This document shows positions 54,969-64,000 of a stretch of 64,000 bases of DNA, piece after piece. The stretch covers positions 2,567,238-2,631,237 of the forward strand of contig RPFO01000103.1 in assembly GCA_009746045.1 (NCBI GenBank), written 5' to 3'. Origin of the DNA: Mesostigma viride (lineage: Eukaryota; Streptophyta; Mesostigmatophyceae; Mesostigmatales; Mesostigmataceae). The translations under genes and the position numbers were made by a program. Position 1 is the first letter of the stretch. Every line of letters starts with the position of its first letter. A model generated the notes under the pieces. That model made no database searches, was not told the origin of the DNA, and worked only from the letters and a program-made list of their open reading frames with translations.

Positions 54969-55091
54969 TTCTTCCATAATACGGGGTTTTTACGGAGGCC
55001 CAAAAATACTGCAAATACACCAAGTATTTATGAAGGGGGTTCACAATACGACGAACAATACGGCTGCCATCAATACGGGGTATTTATGGAA
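54969..55091. repeat. Inverted-repeat sequence with AATACGGGG motifs
   Basis: CTTCCATAATAC at the left and GTATTTATGGAAG at the right form imperfect inverted arms; AATACG occurs four or five times inside. Could be a small MITE, but no target duplication is evident. Confidence 0.35.
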
Positions 55092-55274
55092 GGGTGGGAT
55101 GTCAATACGGGGGATCAACTAGTGGAGTATCCCCTTCATTGCATTTCGTTTGTAATTCATAATGCATGACAGCAGTGAACTATAATGCATTACAAGCATG
55201 AAGTTTGATCACATGGTAAAGTTACAAACCACTTGTAACTATCTCGTTCATTCTTACATCACACATGTATTAAA

Positions 55275-55690
55275 AAAAATTAAAATTAAAATTAAATTAT
55301 AACATGCCTCCGTGGGGAGGTCATGTAGCACATATTCCATGATGGATGGGGTGGAGGAAGCCGCGTAATCGAACTATACTAACGCTAGGCTATCTAGAAA
55401 ATCCTAACTACACTACTCATCAAAACGCCTCCTCCGCTTGGGGGGAGGTGGCTTGCCCACAGGGTCGGGCGTGTGCGCCTTGACAATCTTCTTCCACCGC
55501 GTCTTGTCCTGCATGACAGTCCAAAGACGGGAGAGAGAGTGGATGCGGTGCTCAAACTGGGCTGGGACCACTAGGTCGTCCAGCAACATCTGAACGTAGT
55601 TGGTGACAGGTTTCCCTACCCTTTTGGGAATGTCCGCGGGGCCAGGCCAGGTCAGAATATGCCGCCCTGGCTGGCCAAGCCGCTGGGGTT
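55275..55690 (-). pseudogene. LINE RT C-terminal end, second subfamily, type-3 tail
   Basis: On the minus strand: end of the ORF (same as 58790-59121), stop, GGATTTTCTAGATAGCCTAG, hairpin CCTCC-CCAC-GGAGG (about 55306-55319), AT-rich tail. 5' truncated at about 55690. Confidence 0.8.
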
Positions 55691-55940
55691 ATTATCACAC
55701 ATGTATGCCTGACATTATTCCGCATGCACATGTAACATTTGTGGACTGTGATAGTTGTATATAGTTAATGAACACATTGTTGTCTTACTTGTCGTAGTAG
55801 TCTACAATCTGCTTTGAAAGTGTAAGTTATGTGCCAAATTATAAATATGCTTCATGGCCAGAAAGCGTTGCGCAATCGAAGTTTGGACAAGCTGGCGAGG
55901 CTAGCTGGCTGGAAGAACCAACACCGCTGGAAGTGCAGCC
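55691..55940. other. Spacer, nothing recognised
   Basis: AT-rich sequence between a LINE fragment and the zinc-finger pseudogene; no motifs. Confidence 0.4.
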
Positions 55941-56268
55941 TTAATCATCCAACAATTCTTCTTTGTATTCTCGCTTCGCCTCCTTGCCGAAATAGACCTT
56001 CCTGAGACGTTGCTGCAGATCACCCGGAGACTGGGGGCAAAAACGGGCACCCTTACACGCGATGTGGACCAGATGCCCCACCACTCGTGTCGAGCTAGCT
56101 ATACGCAGCCGGCGTCCCCATGCGCTTGCCACAAAGCTTGCAGATGTACTTCTTGCGGTATTCAACGGTGCCGCCATGTGTACGGTTCTTCTCATCTTCC
56201 GCGACTAGCTCCAGATAATTCCACTCTTCGCCTTTTGCTCTTGATATAAGTACTCTCACCTGAGACAT
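55941..56268 (-). pseudogene. BED-type zinc-finger protein fragment with a 4-bp frameshift
   Basis: From ATG (56268) the frame reads MSQVRVLISRAKGEEWNYLE, then YICKLCGKRMG, and stops at TAG 56097-56095. The stop lies in a tandem TAGCTAGC; removing one TAGC would rejoin the frame with VVGHLVHIACKGARFC and continue to a stop at 55943-55941. C-x2-C followed by H-x(4)-C at this spacing, after a Trp/Leu region, fits a BED zinc finger, common at the start of hAT transposases and of related host proteins. No transposase core follows. It might be a short host gene rather than a transposon remnant. Confidence 0.55.
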
Positions 56269-56735
56269 GGTCGGCGCGCCGACTGGACTAAGTACGTGTT
56301 TCCAGTACCAGCCCTACACTGCATTATTTGCCCGTCGACCTTCGTCAAAACCTAACAAAATGTGCTTCCGTCGGTGCGTTGCAGTACAGCTGTAGCTTCG
56401 TTGTCATATATTTAATTGAATTGCCAGTATTAGTAGCAGCCCAGTTGCAGCAGCCCATGCAGAGAGCTACTCTCTGCTGAGAAGCCATGCCGGCCCTAGC
56501 CATTGTTTAGCCATGATGATCCGTTCCAATCCATGCCAGGCCTTTGAGCTCTGAATTCTGATACATCATGGTGGTGCAGGTGCACTTTGTGCACCCAGAG
56601 CTTGTGTAGTTTGCACCCTACCCTTGCAGGAAGTAGCCTAGAATGTATTACAAGCCATATGCCCCTTCTCAGGGATATGTGCTACATATACTCCCAACGG
56701 AGTTATGTTCTTAATTAATTAATTAATTAAATGGG
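56269..56735 (+). mobile_element. ORF1-element 3' module with type-2 tail (from about 56430)
   Basis: 56430-56720 matches the free-standing module at 36905-37250, ending hairpin ACTCC-CAAC-GGAGT (about 56691-56704) and (TTAA)n. 56269-56430 is unassigned. Confidence 0.72.
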
Positions 56736-57545
56736 TTATGGGGTGGCTATCGAGGTTCTGCAGAACACCGCAGGCCTCACCGCCCAGGCGGTGACGACAT
56801 TGCCGCCAAGCCAGCCCCGGCTGGCCTGGCCGGCGATGCTCCTCCCATCACCACCTGGGCGGACATGCTTAAGCAACATACCACCTCCACCACCTCCGCC
56901 GTAGCAGCCCAGCTTCAACGGCAGACGCTTGACCTCCGCGAGGAGGCCGAGCTCGCCAAGCGCAGCCTCAACGTCATTGTCAAGAACTTCACGATGGAGG
57001 AAGGTGAGAATTCCGAGAAGCTTTTGCGTGCGTTTGAGAGAGATATCCTTGGTCGCATGGGCCTTAACGGTGAGATCGAGCTGGCCGCCCACCGCCTTCC
57101 CCGCGCGCGGGGTAAGGCAGGGCCGCCCCCGCTCCTTCTCACCTTTAAGACCCCGGCGGACAAGATTTCTTTTCTCAGACGCCGCAAGCGGCTCGAGAAG
57201 ACTCTCTTCACCCTTGATGACGACTTGACCCTGGCCGGCGCAGCAACAACGGCGACGGGAGCTATGGCCGACCTACCTCCAGCTCCGGCAGACCAAGGCG
57301 GGGCAGCCGGTGTACTGGAAGGGGGCGGCCATCATCTACGTCGGCCACAAGCCCTGGCAGGCAACCCCCCCCCCCCGCGGCCCCAGCGACTCCAGACGCC
57401 CCAGCTTAGGGGAATACAGCAGTAGTAGTGCAGTAGATAGACCGTGGCCATGTACATGTACGCCTCCTAGAGGCACTATCCCAGCTAAGCCCCGCGCTTT
57501 ATTTAATCATGTACATGTGTGCCTATGATGTGCCACACTCCAGAT
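56735..57545 (+). pseudogene. ORF1-like protein, 5'-truncated copy
   Basis: Frame 56865-57425 carries TLDLREEAELAKRSLNVIVK, RGKAGPPPLLLTFKTPADK and LDDDLTLA, then an extra GGC near 57237 (LTLAGAATTATGA) shifts the frame and destroys the QQQRR motif. The copy starts inside ORF1 (56755) and ends at CCAGATGATT (57546), as at 32710, again tail to tail with an inverted element. Confidence 0.8.
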
Positions 57546-58430
57546 GATTAAAAAATTAAAATTAAATTATAACATGCCTCCGTGGGGAGGTCATGTAGCA
57601 CATATTTCATGATGGATGGGGTGGAGAAGCCGCGTGATCGAACTATCCTAACTCTATCTAGAAAATCCTAACTGTAGACACTACTCATCAAAACGCCTCC
57701 TCCGCTTGGGGGGAGGTGGCTTGCCCACAGGGTCGGGCGTGTGCGCCTTGACAATCCTCTTCCATGCCGCGTCTTGTCCTGCATGGCAGTCCAAAGACGG
57801 GAGAGAGAGTGGATGCGGTGCTCAAACTGGGCTGGGACCACTAGGTCGTCCAGCAACATCTGAACGTAGTTCAGTGGTGACAGGTTTCCCTACCCTTTTG
57901 GGAATGTCCGCGGGGCCAGGCCAGGTCAGAATGTACGCCGCCCTGGCTGTCCAAGCCGCTGGGGGCCGGCCAGACCAAGGGTGGTGTCGACCTGCATGGC
58001 TGGTGCGGGCAAGGTGTCCTACAAATGCTATCCTACGCTGCCTAATCTCGTCCGAAACACGAGGCATGCCATGATACAAAGACTCTGATGACGGACGCTC
58101 GGAAAAACCTACGTTAAGGACCTGCCGGAGCATCCTGTAAACTGTGCCGTCGAGCCGAGCTGCCAGTTTGGGTGGGAGGGTCCACGCCTCGGCGCCATAC
58201 GTGAGCACCGTGAGGACGAGGACCTTGAAGAGCATGCGCTTGCGGTGCCCGTCCAGGCCCTTCGAGCGCCAGTAAGGTGTGAGCGAACGGAGCTTGGCCC
58301 AGGCAAGGCCGATGCGGGTGTCCACATCGTCGGCGGTGTCAGGAAGCCAGCTCCCCAACAGCTTGAAGCGGTCGCGGAACGGGACCTCCGTCCCGTCGAG
58401 CAGGCGCGGCAGCGGTGGTTTACTGGATCC
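57546..58430 (-). pseudogene. LINE RT C-terminal half, second subfamily, type-3 tail
   Basis: Frame 58358-57822 reads GLAWAKLRSLTPYWRSKGLD, KVLVLTVLTYGAEAWTLPPK, VGHLARTSHAG and ends in IPKRVGKPVTTEL; frameshifted relative to 58735-59121 (an inserted CA near 57870). Tail: hairpin CCTCC-CCAC-GGAGG (about 57578-57591) and AT-rich end. 5' truncated near 58430. Confidence 0.84.
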
Positions 58431-58765
58431 AGATGATGACTGGATCCAGATGATGCCTAGCCTTATTTAGTAATGTTGTGCCCATGCAGGGAGTAACTCT
58501 CTGCTGAGATGCCATGCCCTAGCTTTTTGTATAGCCATGCTGATCTTCCCCCCCATGACAGGCTCCCCCTTCGCTGGGCATAGCTTGAAGATCATGGGGA
58601 TGCAAGTGCCCTGGTGCACCTAGCTAGAGCAAGGGTCCTTTACATTCCCACCCTTGCAGGAAGTAGCTTAGAATGTATGATAGGCGATATGTCCCTTCTC
58701 TGGGCTATGTGCTACATATACTCCCAACGGAGTTATGTTCCTAATTAATTTATTAATTAATTATG
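58431..58765 (+). mobile_element. ORF1-element 3' module with type-2 tail (SINE-like)
   Basis: A 20-bp direct repeat (ACTGGATCCAGATGATG, twice) begins it; then the module (GGGAGTAACTCTCTGCTGAG, CACCCTTGCAGGAAGTAGC) and hairpin ACTCC-CAAC-GGAGT (about 58720-58733), then TTAATTTATTAATTAATTA. Confidence 0.78.
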
Positions 58766-59121
58766 GGGTGGCTAGGCAGTGGCTATCATTTGTAGGACAC
58801 CTTGCCCGCACCAGCCAGGTCGACACCACCCTTGGTCTGGCCGGCCCCCAGCGGCTTGGACAGCCAGGGCGGCACATTCTGACCTGGCCTGGCCCCGCGG
58901 ACATTCCCAAAAGGGTAGGGAAACCTGTCACCAACTACGTTCAGATGCTGCTGGACGACCTAGTGGTCCCAGCCCAGTTTGAGCACCGCATCCACTCTCT
59001 CTCCCGTCTTTGGACTGCCATGCAGGACAAGACGCGGTGGAAGAAGATTGTCAAGGCGCACACGCCCGACCCTGTGGGCAAGCCACCTCCCCCCAAGCGG
59101 AGGAGGCGTTTTGATGAGTAG
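58735..59121 (+). pseudogene. LINE RT C-terminal end, intact tail end of the ORF
   Basis: VGHLARTSQVDTTLGLAGPQ to VKAHTPDPVGKPPPPKRRRR and stop TAG at about 59119. The first codons of the open frame are flanking TTAA repeats. The basic C-terminus KRRRRFDE is conserved in all copies of this subfamily. Confidence 0.83.
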
Positions 59122-59250
59122 TGTAGTTAGGATTTTCTAGATAGAGTTAGGATAGTTCGATCACGCGGCTTCTCCACCCCATCCATCATGAAATATGTGC
59201 TACATGACCTCCCCACGGAGGCATGTTATAATTTAATTTAATTTAATTTA
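59122..59250 (+). mobile_element. Type-3 LINE 3' non-coding tail
   Basis: GGATTTTCTAGATAGAGTTA, GATCACGCGGCTTCTCCACC, hairpin CCTCC-CCAC-GGAGG (about 59206-59219) and TTTAATTTAA tail. Confidence 0.85.
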
Positions 59251-59313
59251 GGCAGTGGCTAGGCCGGGTGCATGGCATCTCAGCAGAGAGCAACTCTCTG
59301 CATGGGCACAGCA

Positions 59314-59452
59314 TCAAGGAGACAACCAGCGCAGGCCAGAAATTCGAGAGAATCCGGACCATGGTAGCTCGAGCCTGCCGTTATCTTGTCCGCGTTTTCG
59401 ATTCGTTCAGGATGATGAATATGAATGGAGATGGAAAGGTGTAGCCTAGCTT
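59314..59452 (+). repeat. Copy of the AAGGAGAC leader repeat
   Basis: ATCAAGGAGACAACCAGCGC to GGAAAGGTGTAGCC. Same unit as at 53086-53330. Confidence 0.75.
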
Positions 59453-59639
59453 GTGCATTGACATTATGGCTGGCTTACGTGTAGAGCGACTATATGACCT
59501 AGACGGTGGGGCCGGAAACAGAATGACTAAATAATGCTAGGCATCATCTGGTGTGGGGCTCATCATAGAACATAGGCACACATGTACATGGCTAAATAAT
59601 GCTGAGTCATCAGCTGGTATGGGGCCCATAATAGGCGCA

Positions 59640-61530
59640 CATGCATACAATTAATTAATTAATTAAACTCGTGCTCCCGTTGGGGAGTCAGGGAGCACCA
59701 GAGTGCTTTTAATCCCTGTACTGATGTGCACAACAGGAAGAAAGGGCAGAGACCCCCTTTCTCCTTCGTGCCAGAGGCATGCCACAGCAACAATGGGACA
59801 CGATAGACGATCCGGCAAGTTCTGTGGGTGCAATAAGACCCATGCGAGCATATGTCATAACAAGGAGCGTGGGCAAATGATCTGATCATAGCCACGTATC
59901 ATACATGTACAAGGCCACGTTGGCTAGGCCTTACTATTCATTCTACACTATTACTGCTATAGTCCCCTAAGCTGGGGTGGCTGGAGGTGCTGGGGCAGCG
60001 GGGGTCGCTTGCCAGGGCTTGTGGCCGACGTAGATGGGCGCCCCCTTCCAGTACACCGGCTTCCCCGCCGCCATTGCGCTGCCGGAGCTGGAGGTAGGTC
60101 GGCCATAGCTCCCGTCGCCATTCACTGTTGTTGCTGCGCCAGGGTCAAGTCGTCGTCCAAGGTGTAGTGAGTCCTCTCGAGCCGCTTGCGGCGCCGCCGC
60201 ACGCGGTCTGAGGAACGAAATCTTGTCCGCCGGGTACTCAAAGATGAGAAGAAGCGGAGGCACTCCCGCCTTACCCCGCGAGCGGGGAAGGCGGAGGGCC
60301 TCCAGCTTGATCTCACCGATGAGGCCTATGCGGCCAAGGATTTCTTTCTCAAACGCCTGTGCAAGCTTCACGGAGTTCTCACCTTCCACCAGGTCGAAGT
60401 TCTTGACGATGACGTTAAGGCTGCGCTTGTCGAGCTCGGCCTCCTCGCGGAGGTCGAGCGTCTGCTGCTTGAGCTGTGCTGCGACGGCGGAGGTGGTGGA
60501 GGTGGTGTGGTGCTTCAGCATGTCCGCCCAGGTTTGGGTGGGAAGAGCATCGTCGGCAGGGCCAGCAGGTGCTGGCCGGGCGGCAATGTCCTTCACCGCC
60601 TCAGGCGGTGACTGAGGCCTGCGGTGTTTTGCAGGCACTTGATGGCGATGGCGTTGTCCTGGAGGCGCTTGTCGATGTCACGGAGCTGGGCGGTGATGGC
60701 GTCGGTGGAGGCGGTGGTGGGGGTGGAGGCGAGGAGGGTGGAGGTGGCGGTGGCCGGAGATGGTGGGGAGCTCGGCAGCGGCAGCTTGCGGCCCGCAGCT
60801 GCCACATCTGCAGCGAGGGGAGTCACATGCTGCACAATGGCTTCCTGAAGGTGGAGGAAGGTGCATGGATTCGGTCAAGGGGGAGGGGTCCCGGAGGTCA
60901 TCGGCAGAGCGCTTAAGGATGGAAAAGAGAGCGGCGAGCTGAAGGCGAGGGCGAGACCAGCCGGGCAGGTGGTCAAGTCCGCGGTGGGAGAACCGGCCGT
61001 CATCGGCCATTGCGGAAGCGATCATGGTCGCGGAGGCGCAGGCACAGGGCAAGGAGCGAGGCGTGCGACCCATAAAACACGAGCTCCAGTATCTTGATGG
61101 AGGGCAGGTCGAAAAAGCCGGGCCTGGCGACGTCAAAGGTGGAAAATAACCTGTCAACGTCAAAGTCGCGCTCAGACCAGCTAGGTTCACCTGGGCGACT
61201 GCGCTTGGGCTCAGGCGATGCAGAGGGCGAGGCAAGCCCGGTAGGGACCTGGGCGACCACCAGTGCGCGACTAGTGCCACCGCTGCCTTCCGGGCCTGAG
61301 GGCGAAGCTGCAGCCGGAGCTGCAGACGTATTTTCATTGCCTAGCGCAGCCGCCAGGCTGTGTTGCGTAGAGGAGCGTTTGCTCGTCCTATGTTGCGTAA
61401 TAGCTTCGGAAAAATATATCAGCGTGTGCGTTTTAGACATTCGAAGCGATTGTGATATTCACAACCGCATTTGGTGCCCAAATGTGAAAGTTATGATCTC
61501 CGCCGTCAGCCATGGCTACCTCGTTGCTGG
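59640..61530 (-). mobile_element. ORF1-only retroelement with type-1 tail
   Basis: Minus strand: leader (CATAACTTTCACATTTGGGC), frameshifted ORF1 (61440-59967), then a 3' module of the kind seen at 31081-31640 and hairpin CTCCC-CAAC-GGGAG with TTAA tail (59648-59698). This copy shows the type-1 tail on an ORF1-only element, whereas 33140-35125 and 39830-41770 carry type-2 tails. Confidence 0.78.
59967..61440 (-). pseudogene. ORF1-like protein, several frameshifts
   Basis: Begins near 61440 with TSKRSSTQHSLAAALGNENT; conserved FDLPSIKILELVFYGSHASL; then frame changes at about 61010 and 60600; final part 60638-59967 with TLDLREEAELDKRSLNVIVK, RGKAGVPPLLLIFEYPADK, LHLGRRLDPGAATT (frameshifted) and VYWKGAPIYVGHKPW. 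Confidence 0.78.
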
Positions 61531-62917
61531 ATGGATGGATGGGTACACGCAATCCTACCGGCCTAACTACACTAGATATACTTCATTATATGTGTGTCCA
61601 GTGGCCCTGACTGGGTGCATCTGGAAGGGACGCAGTATCTAAAGTTGTCTCTAGTAGCTGAATTTGGGGAGCTCTGAAGATCGACAGATGTCACGAGATA
61701 ATGTCCTAGAGAGGCTAGCTAACACTTTCCGTGGCTCCCCAGCTTGACTGCATGTCTAAATTAATTACTTCATTGATTAACACTTACGAAGTGAAAACCC
61801 TCATTACAAATAGTGAAAATGTTGAAAATGCTACTGTCCAGGAAGATCTGGACATGCGCTGCAGAAAATGCAACTAAATAGCACACGAACACGATCAAAA
61901 AAATCACAAGTCGCAAGAGTATGGTCCGAAAAAATCGACACCCTGGGAGATGTATCCCCTGCTGGCTTCCGCCATGAAATGAACAACTGGAATTCAAGCT
62001 CGGTCTCCTATCCAATCCAAGGACAAACTGTTGTTAAGCCATGGATGGCACATCCACCACGGTTGCGGGCCGCAGAAGCTGGCATTTCCGCGATGAGCGC
62101 AGGCCTGCTCCAAGGATCTGAATGGCTACCAAACGAAGGCCACAAAGAGATGGTGCACTAGGAATGGGGCGGAGGCACCCAATGTCATACTGAGGTGCCT
62201 CATGCCTCACAAGATGCTGGCCTGGCATCCCATCCAGGTGTCCCAACAGGGTGTGTAGGAATGCTCGCACTCCTGACACCCGCACCCTTGCATGCAAGCC
62301 AGCATGCGGGAATGAAGGTCTCTGCAATCACCTAGACATCCCACATGGGATGTTCTCATTTGACAGGTGTCCGACACACGGCCACCGGTCAAGCCCCCAG
62401 TGAGTGCTGGGGTGTAATTGCGCAGCGGCGCCTGCTGCGACGCTCGTAGGGAATAGTTAATGCACGACCCTGCCAGGATGTAACCCCGGGCGGGGGTCCG
62501 CGCCATCTGTACATGGAGGCGGGCACGCAGTGGGCAGCCTGCCCCCATTGGTGCAAGCATGGGGTCACCCACAGGGTGGCTGACCTGTGGTGGCCGCCAC
62601 CCAGGGGTCCCCCATGCGCGGTGTCTTGAGGCCCCTGGCATGTGTCATGACAGGGGCAGCGGGTCCATCATGTCCTCGATCAGGATGTCCCCGATCAGGC
62701 CTGTGTAGAAGTTTAGGGGGTAGTGGGCAGGGGGCAGGACCCACACGCACACACAAACCGTTGGGGGGGGGGGGGGGGGGGGGGCAACACACGCGTGGGC
62801 GAGGTGAGGCATGAGCCAACGCAAGCACAGATAAGCACACCCATCCCCTGGGATAGGCTGCATCGCAATGCACATGGCATTACCCAGACTGCCAACGGTC
62901 ACTACACCGTCATAGTG
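61531..62917. other. Intergenic region, no gene supported
   Basis: A minus-strand frame (62015-61770, 81 codons) has one hydrophobic stretch that could span a membrane, but there is no other support. A G run of about 22 stands at 62763-62784. Confidence 0.4.
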
Positions 62918-63212
62918 AACGCACCCTCCTGGTGGATGTAAAGCGGTCACTATATCCTTGAAGGGAACGCACCGTCCTGGTGGATGTAAAGCGGTCACTA
63001 TATCCTTGAAGGGGACGCACCATCCTGGTGGATGTAAAGCGGTCACTATATCCTTGAAGGGAACGCACCGTCCTGGTGGATGTAAAGCCGTCACTATATC
63101 CTTGAAGGGAACGCACCGTCCTGGTGGATGTAAAGCGGTCACTATATCCTTGAAGGGAACGCACCGTCCTGGTGGATGTAAAGCGGTCACTATACCCTTA
63201 AAGTGAACGCAC
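62918..63212 (-). repeat. 48-bp minisatellite repeating a splice-donor boundary, about 6 copies
   Basis: In gene orientation (minus) each unit contains ACATCCACCAGGACG followed by GTGCGTTC, i.e. the last bases of the exon at 63213-63483 and its donor. The rest of the unit is CCTTCAAGGATATAGTGACC plus GCTTT. The copies are almost identical, so the array is young. Confidence 0.9.
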
Positions 63213-63483
63213 CGTCCTGGTGGATGTCCAGCGGTACGATCGCGTTGTTGCCGCTGCAGTCGCTCTCGCCACTTGTCGCGCCACCGTTGGGCGAGGAGGA
63301 CGTGTTGCCCAGCCCCGTGTATGCCCACCCTGGCTGGGTCTCCTCAAAGATGACGGAGCACACCCAGCGCATGGGCAGGCCGAACTTGTTGCGGATCTTG
63401 GTGACCGTCATCGGGCCCAGCACCTTGCTGCCGTCCTTGGCCAGCCACAGTGTGCCGGGGAAGTGCAGTTGCTCCACGTGGTT
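63213..63483 (-). CDS. Internal exon of an unrecognised gene
   Basis: The frame begins after the acceptor GCGCCAG (63484 onward) with NHVEQLHFPGTLWLAKDGSK, continues KIRNKFGLPMRWVCSVIFEE and TQPGWAYTGLG, a Ser/Gly/Asn-rich stretch, and ends ...IVPLDIHQD plus one base before donor GTGCGT. Codon use and GC match the HECT and PNO exons, and both splice sites fit the window's consensus. I do not recognise the protein. Earlier exons should lie beyond 63484 or outside the window, and later ones below 62918, but I could not identify any. Confidence 0.6.
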
Positions 63484-64000
63484 CTGGCGCACGCAACGAT
63501 GGCAAGGACCGCAGAGGCGCACGCAGCAGACGGGTCAGATGCAGCCGCACACAACGATAGGGCCGCATGCACGCAGCAAAAGGGGCAGACACACGCAGCA
63601 CATGAGACAGACACAGCCACACGCACGGAGCAGGAAGGCAGGCACGCAGGCCGGAAGTGGCACATGAGGGAGATCAAGGCACACCTGCACACACGGTGCG
63701 TCGTACGCAGCAACGGGTCAGGGCCGAGAAGGAGGCGCTTCGCGAGGATGCGCGAGTCAGGGGAGGGGGCAGGGACAGGGACCGTTCATCAGGTTAGAGC
63801 ACTAGCTCATGTCGCAACAAGTAGGCAAGGTACTGACCCAGCCACGGCCCACGGTGAGATGTTAGCGGGGCGGACGGTCCCTGCCAGGAATCGTCGGTGC
63901 AGTGGCGCCACGTGCCGCCTCCAAACGGTCAACCCACAACCCACGAGTGGGCAACCACCCGTTATTTACCAACGGTGTCACCGCACGCGGTCCAATCCGC
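63484..64000. other. Right edge, probable intron, no exon supported
   Basis: Probably intron or upstream sequence of the gene above. Contains many GCAGACACACGCA-like degenerate repeats (63520-63640). No convincing exon. Confidence 0.35.

Noticed and set aside
61770-62015. 81-codon minus-strand frame with a membrane-like segment
   Set aside because: Short, AT-rich, no homologous motif and no splice or codon-use support.
62645-63328. 227-codon minus-strand frame with 16-residue repeats
   Set aside because: Translation of the 48-bp minisatellite in a frame different from the supported exon.

Overview
The window is nuclear DNA of an intron-rich, GC-rich eukaryote. Both large genes are broken by many short GT-AG introns. 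There are no operons, Shine-Dalgarno sites or rRNA genes, and I saw no tRNA genes. Most of the non-coding DNA is tandem repeats and retrotransposon debris. The combination of a plant/animal-type UPL3/TRIP12 ubiquitin ligase, a fused pyruvate:NADP+ oxidoreductase and many non-LTR retroelements points to a unicellular eukaryote, probably an alga or other protist. I cannot name the species. A TGTAA element after the first gene's stop resembles green-algal polyadenylation signals, but this is weak evidence.

Region 1 (1-25931, + strand) is one gene: a HECT-type E3 ubiquitin ligase of the TRIP12/UPL3/UFD4 family. I resolved 26 exons with consistent splice phases (5640 nt, 1879 codons plus stop in the window); the 5' end lies before the window. 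Most of its larger introns carry their own private minisatellite or microsatellite. Intron 4 holds a hAT-like element with terminal inverted repeats and an 8-bp target duplication. Nested in it is a second insertion with a 12-bp target duplication and a CAA tract of about 2.25 kb.

Region 2 (about 26.7-42.2 kb) is a retrotransposon graveyard. It holds 5'-truncated reverse-transcriptase copies from two LINE subfamilies. It also holds several elements that encode only an ORF1-like protein followed directly by a shared 3' module. All end in related hairpins (stems that covary, loop CAAC/CCAC) and many then run into (TTAA)n tails. A diverged satellite of about 190 bp, a 24-bp perfect palindrome and a possible tyrosine-recombinase fragment lie here too.

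Region 3 (42753-51061, - strand) is a complete 12-exon gene for pyruvate:NADP+ oxidoreductase (PNO, 1839 residues): pyruvate:ferredoxin oxidoreductase fused to a flavodoxin/FAD/NADP cytochrome P450 reductase-like tail. It converts pyruvate and CoA to acetyl-CoA and CO2 while reducing NADP+, and its short first exon could be part of a targeting sequence.

Region 4 (51.1-64 kb) has more retroelement pieces, a frameshifted BED-type zinc-finger fragment, and at the right edge one coding exon of an unknown gene (63213-63483, -). A 48-bp minisatellite after that exon repeats the exon's own 5' splice site.
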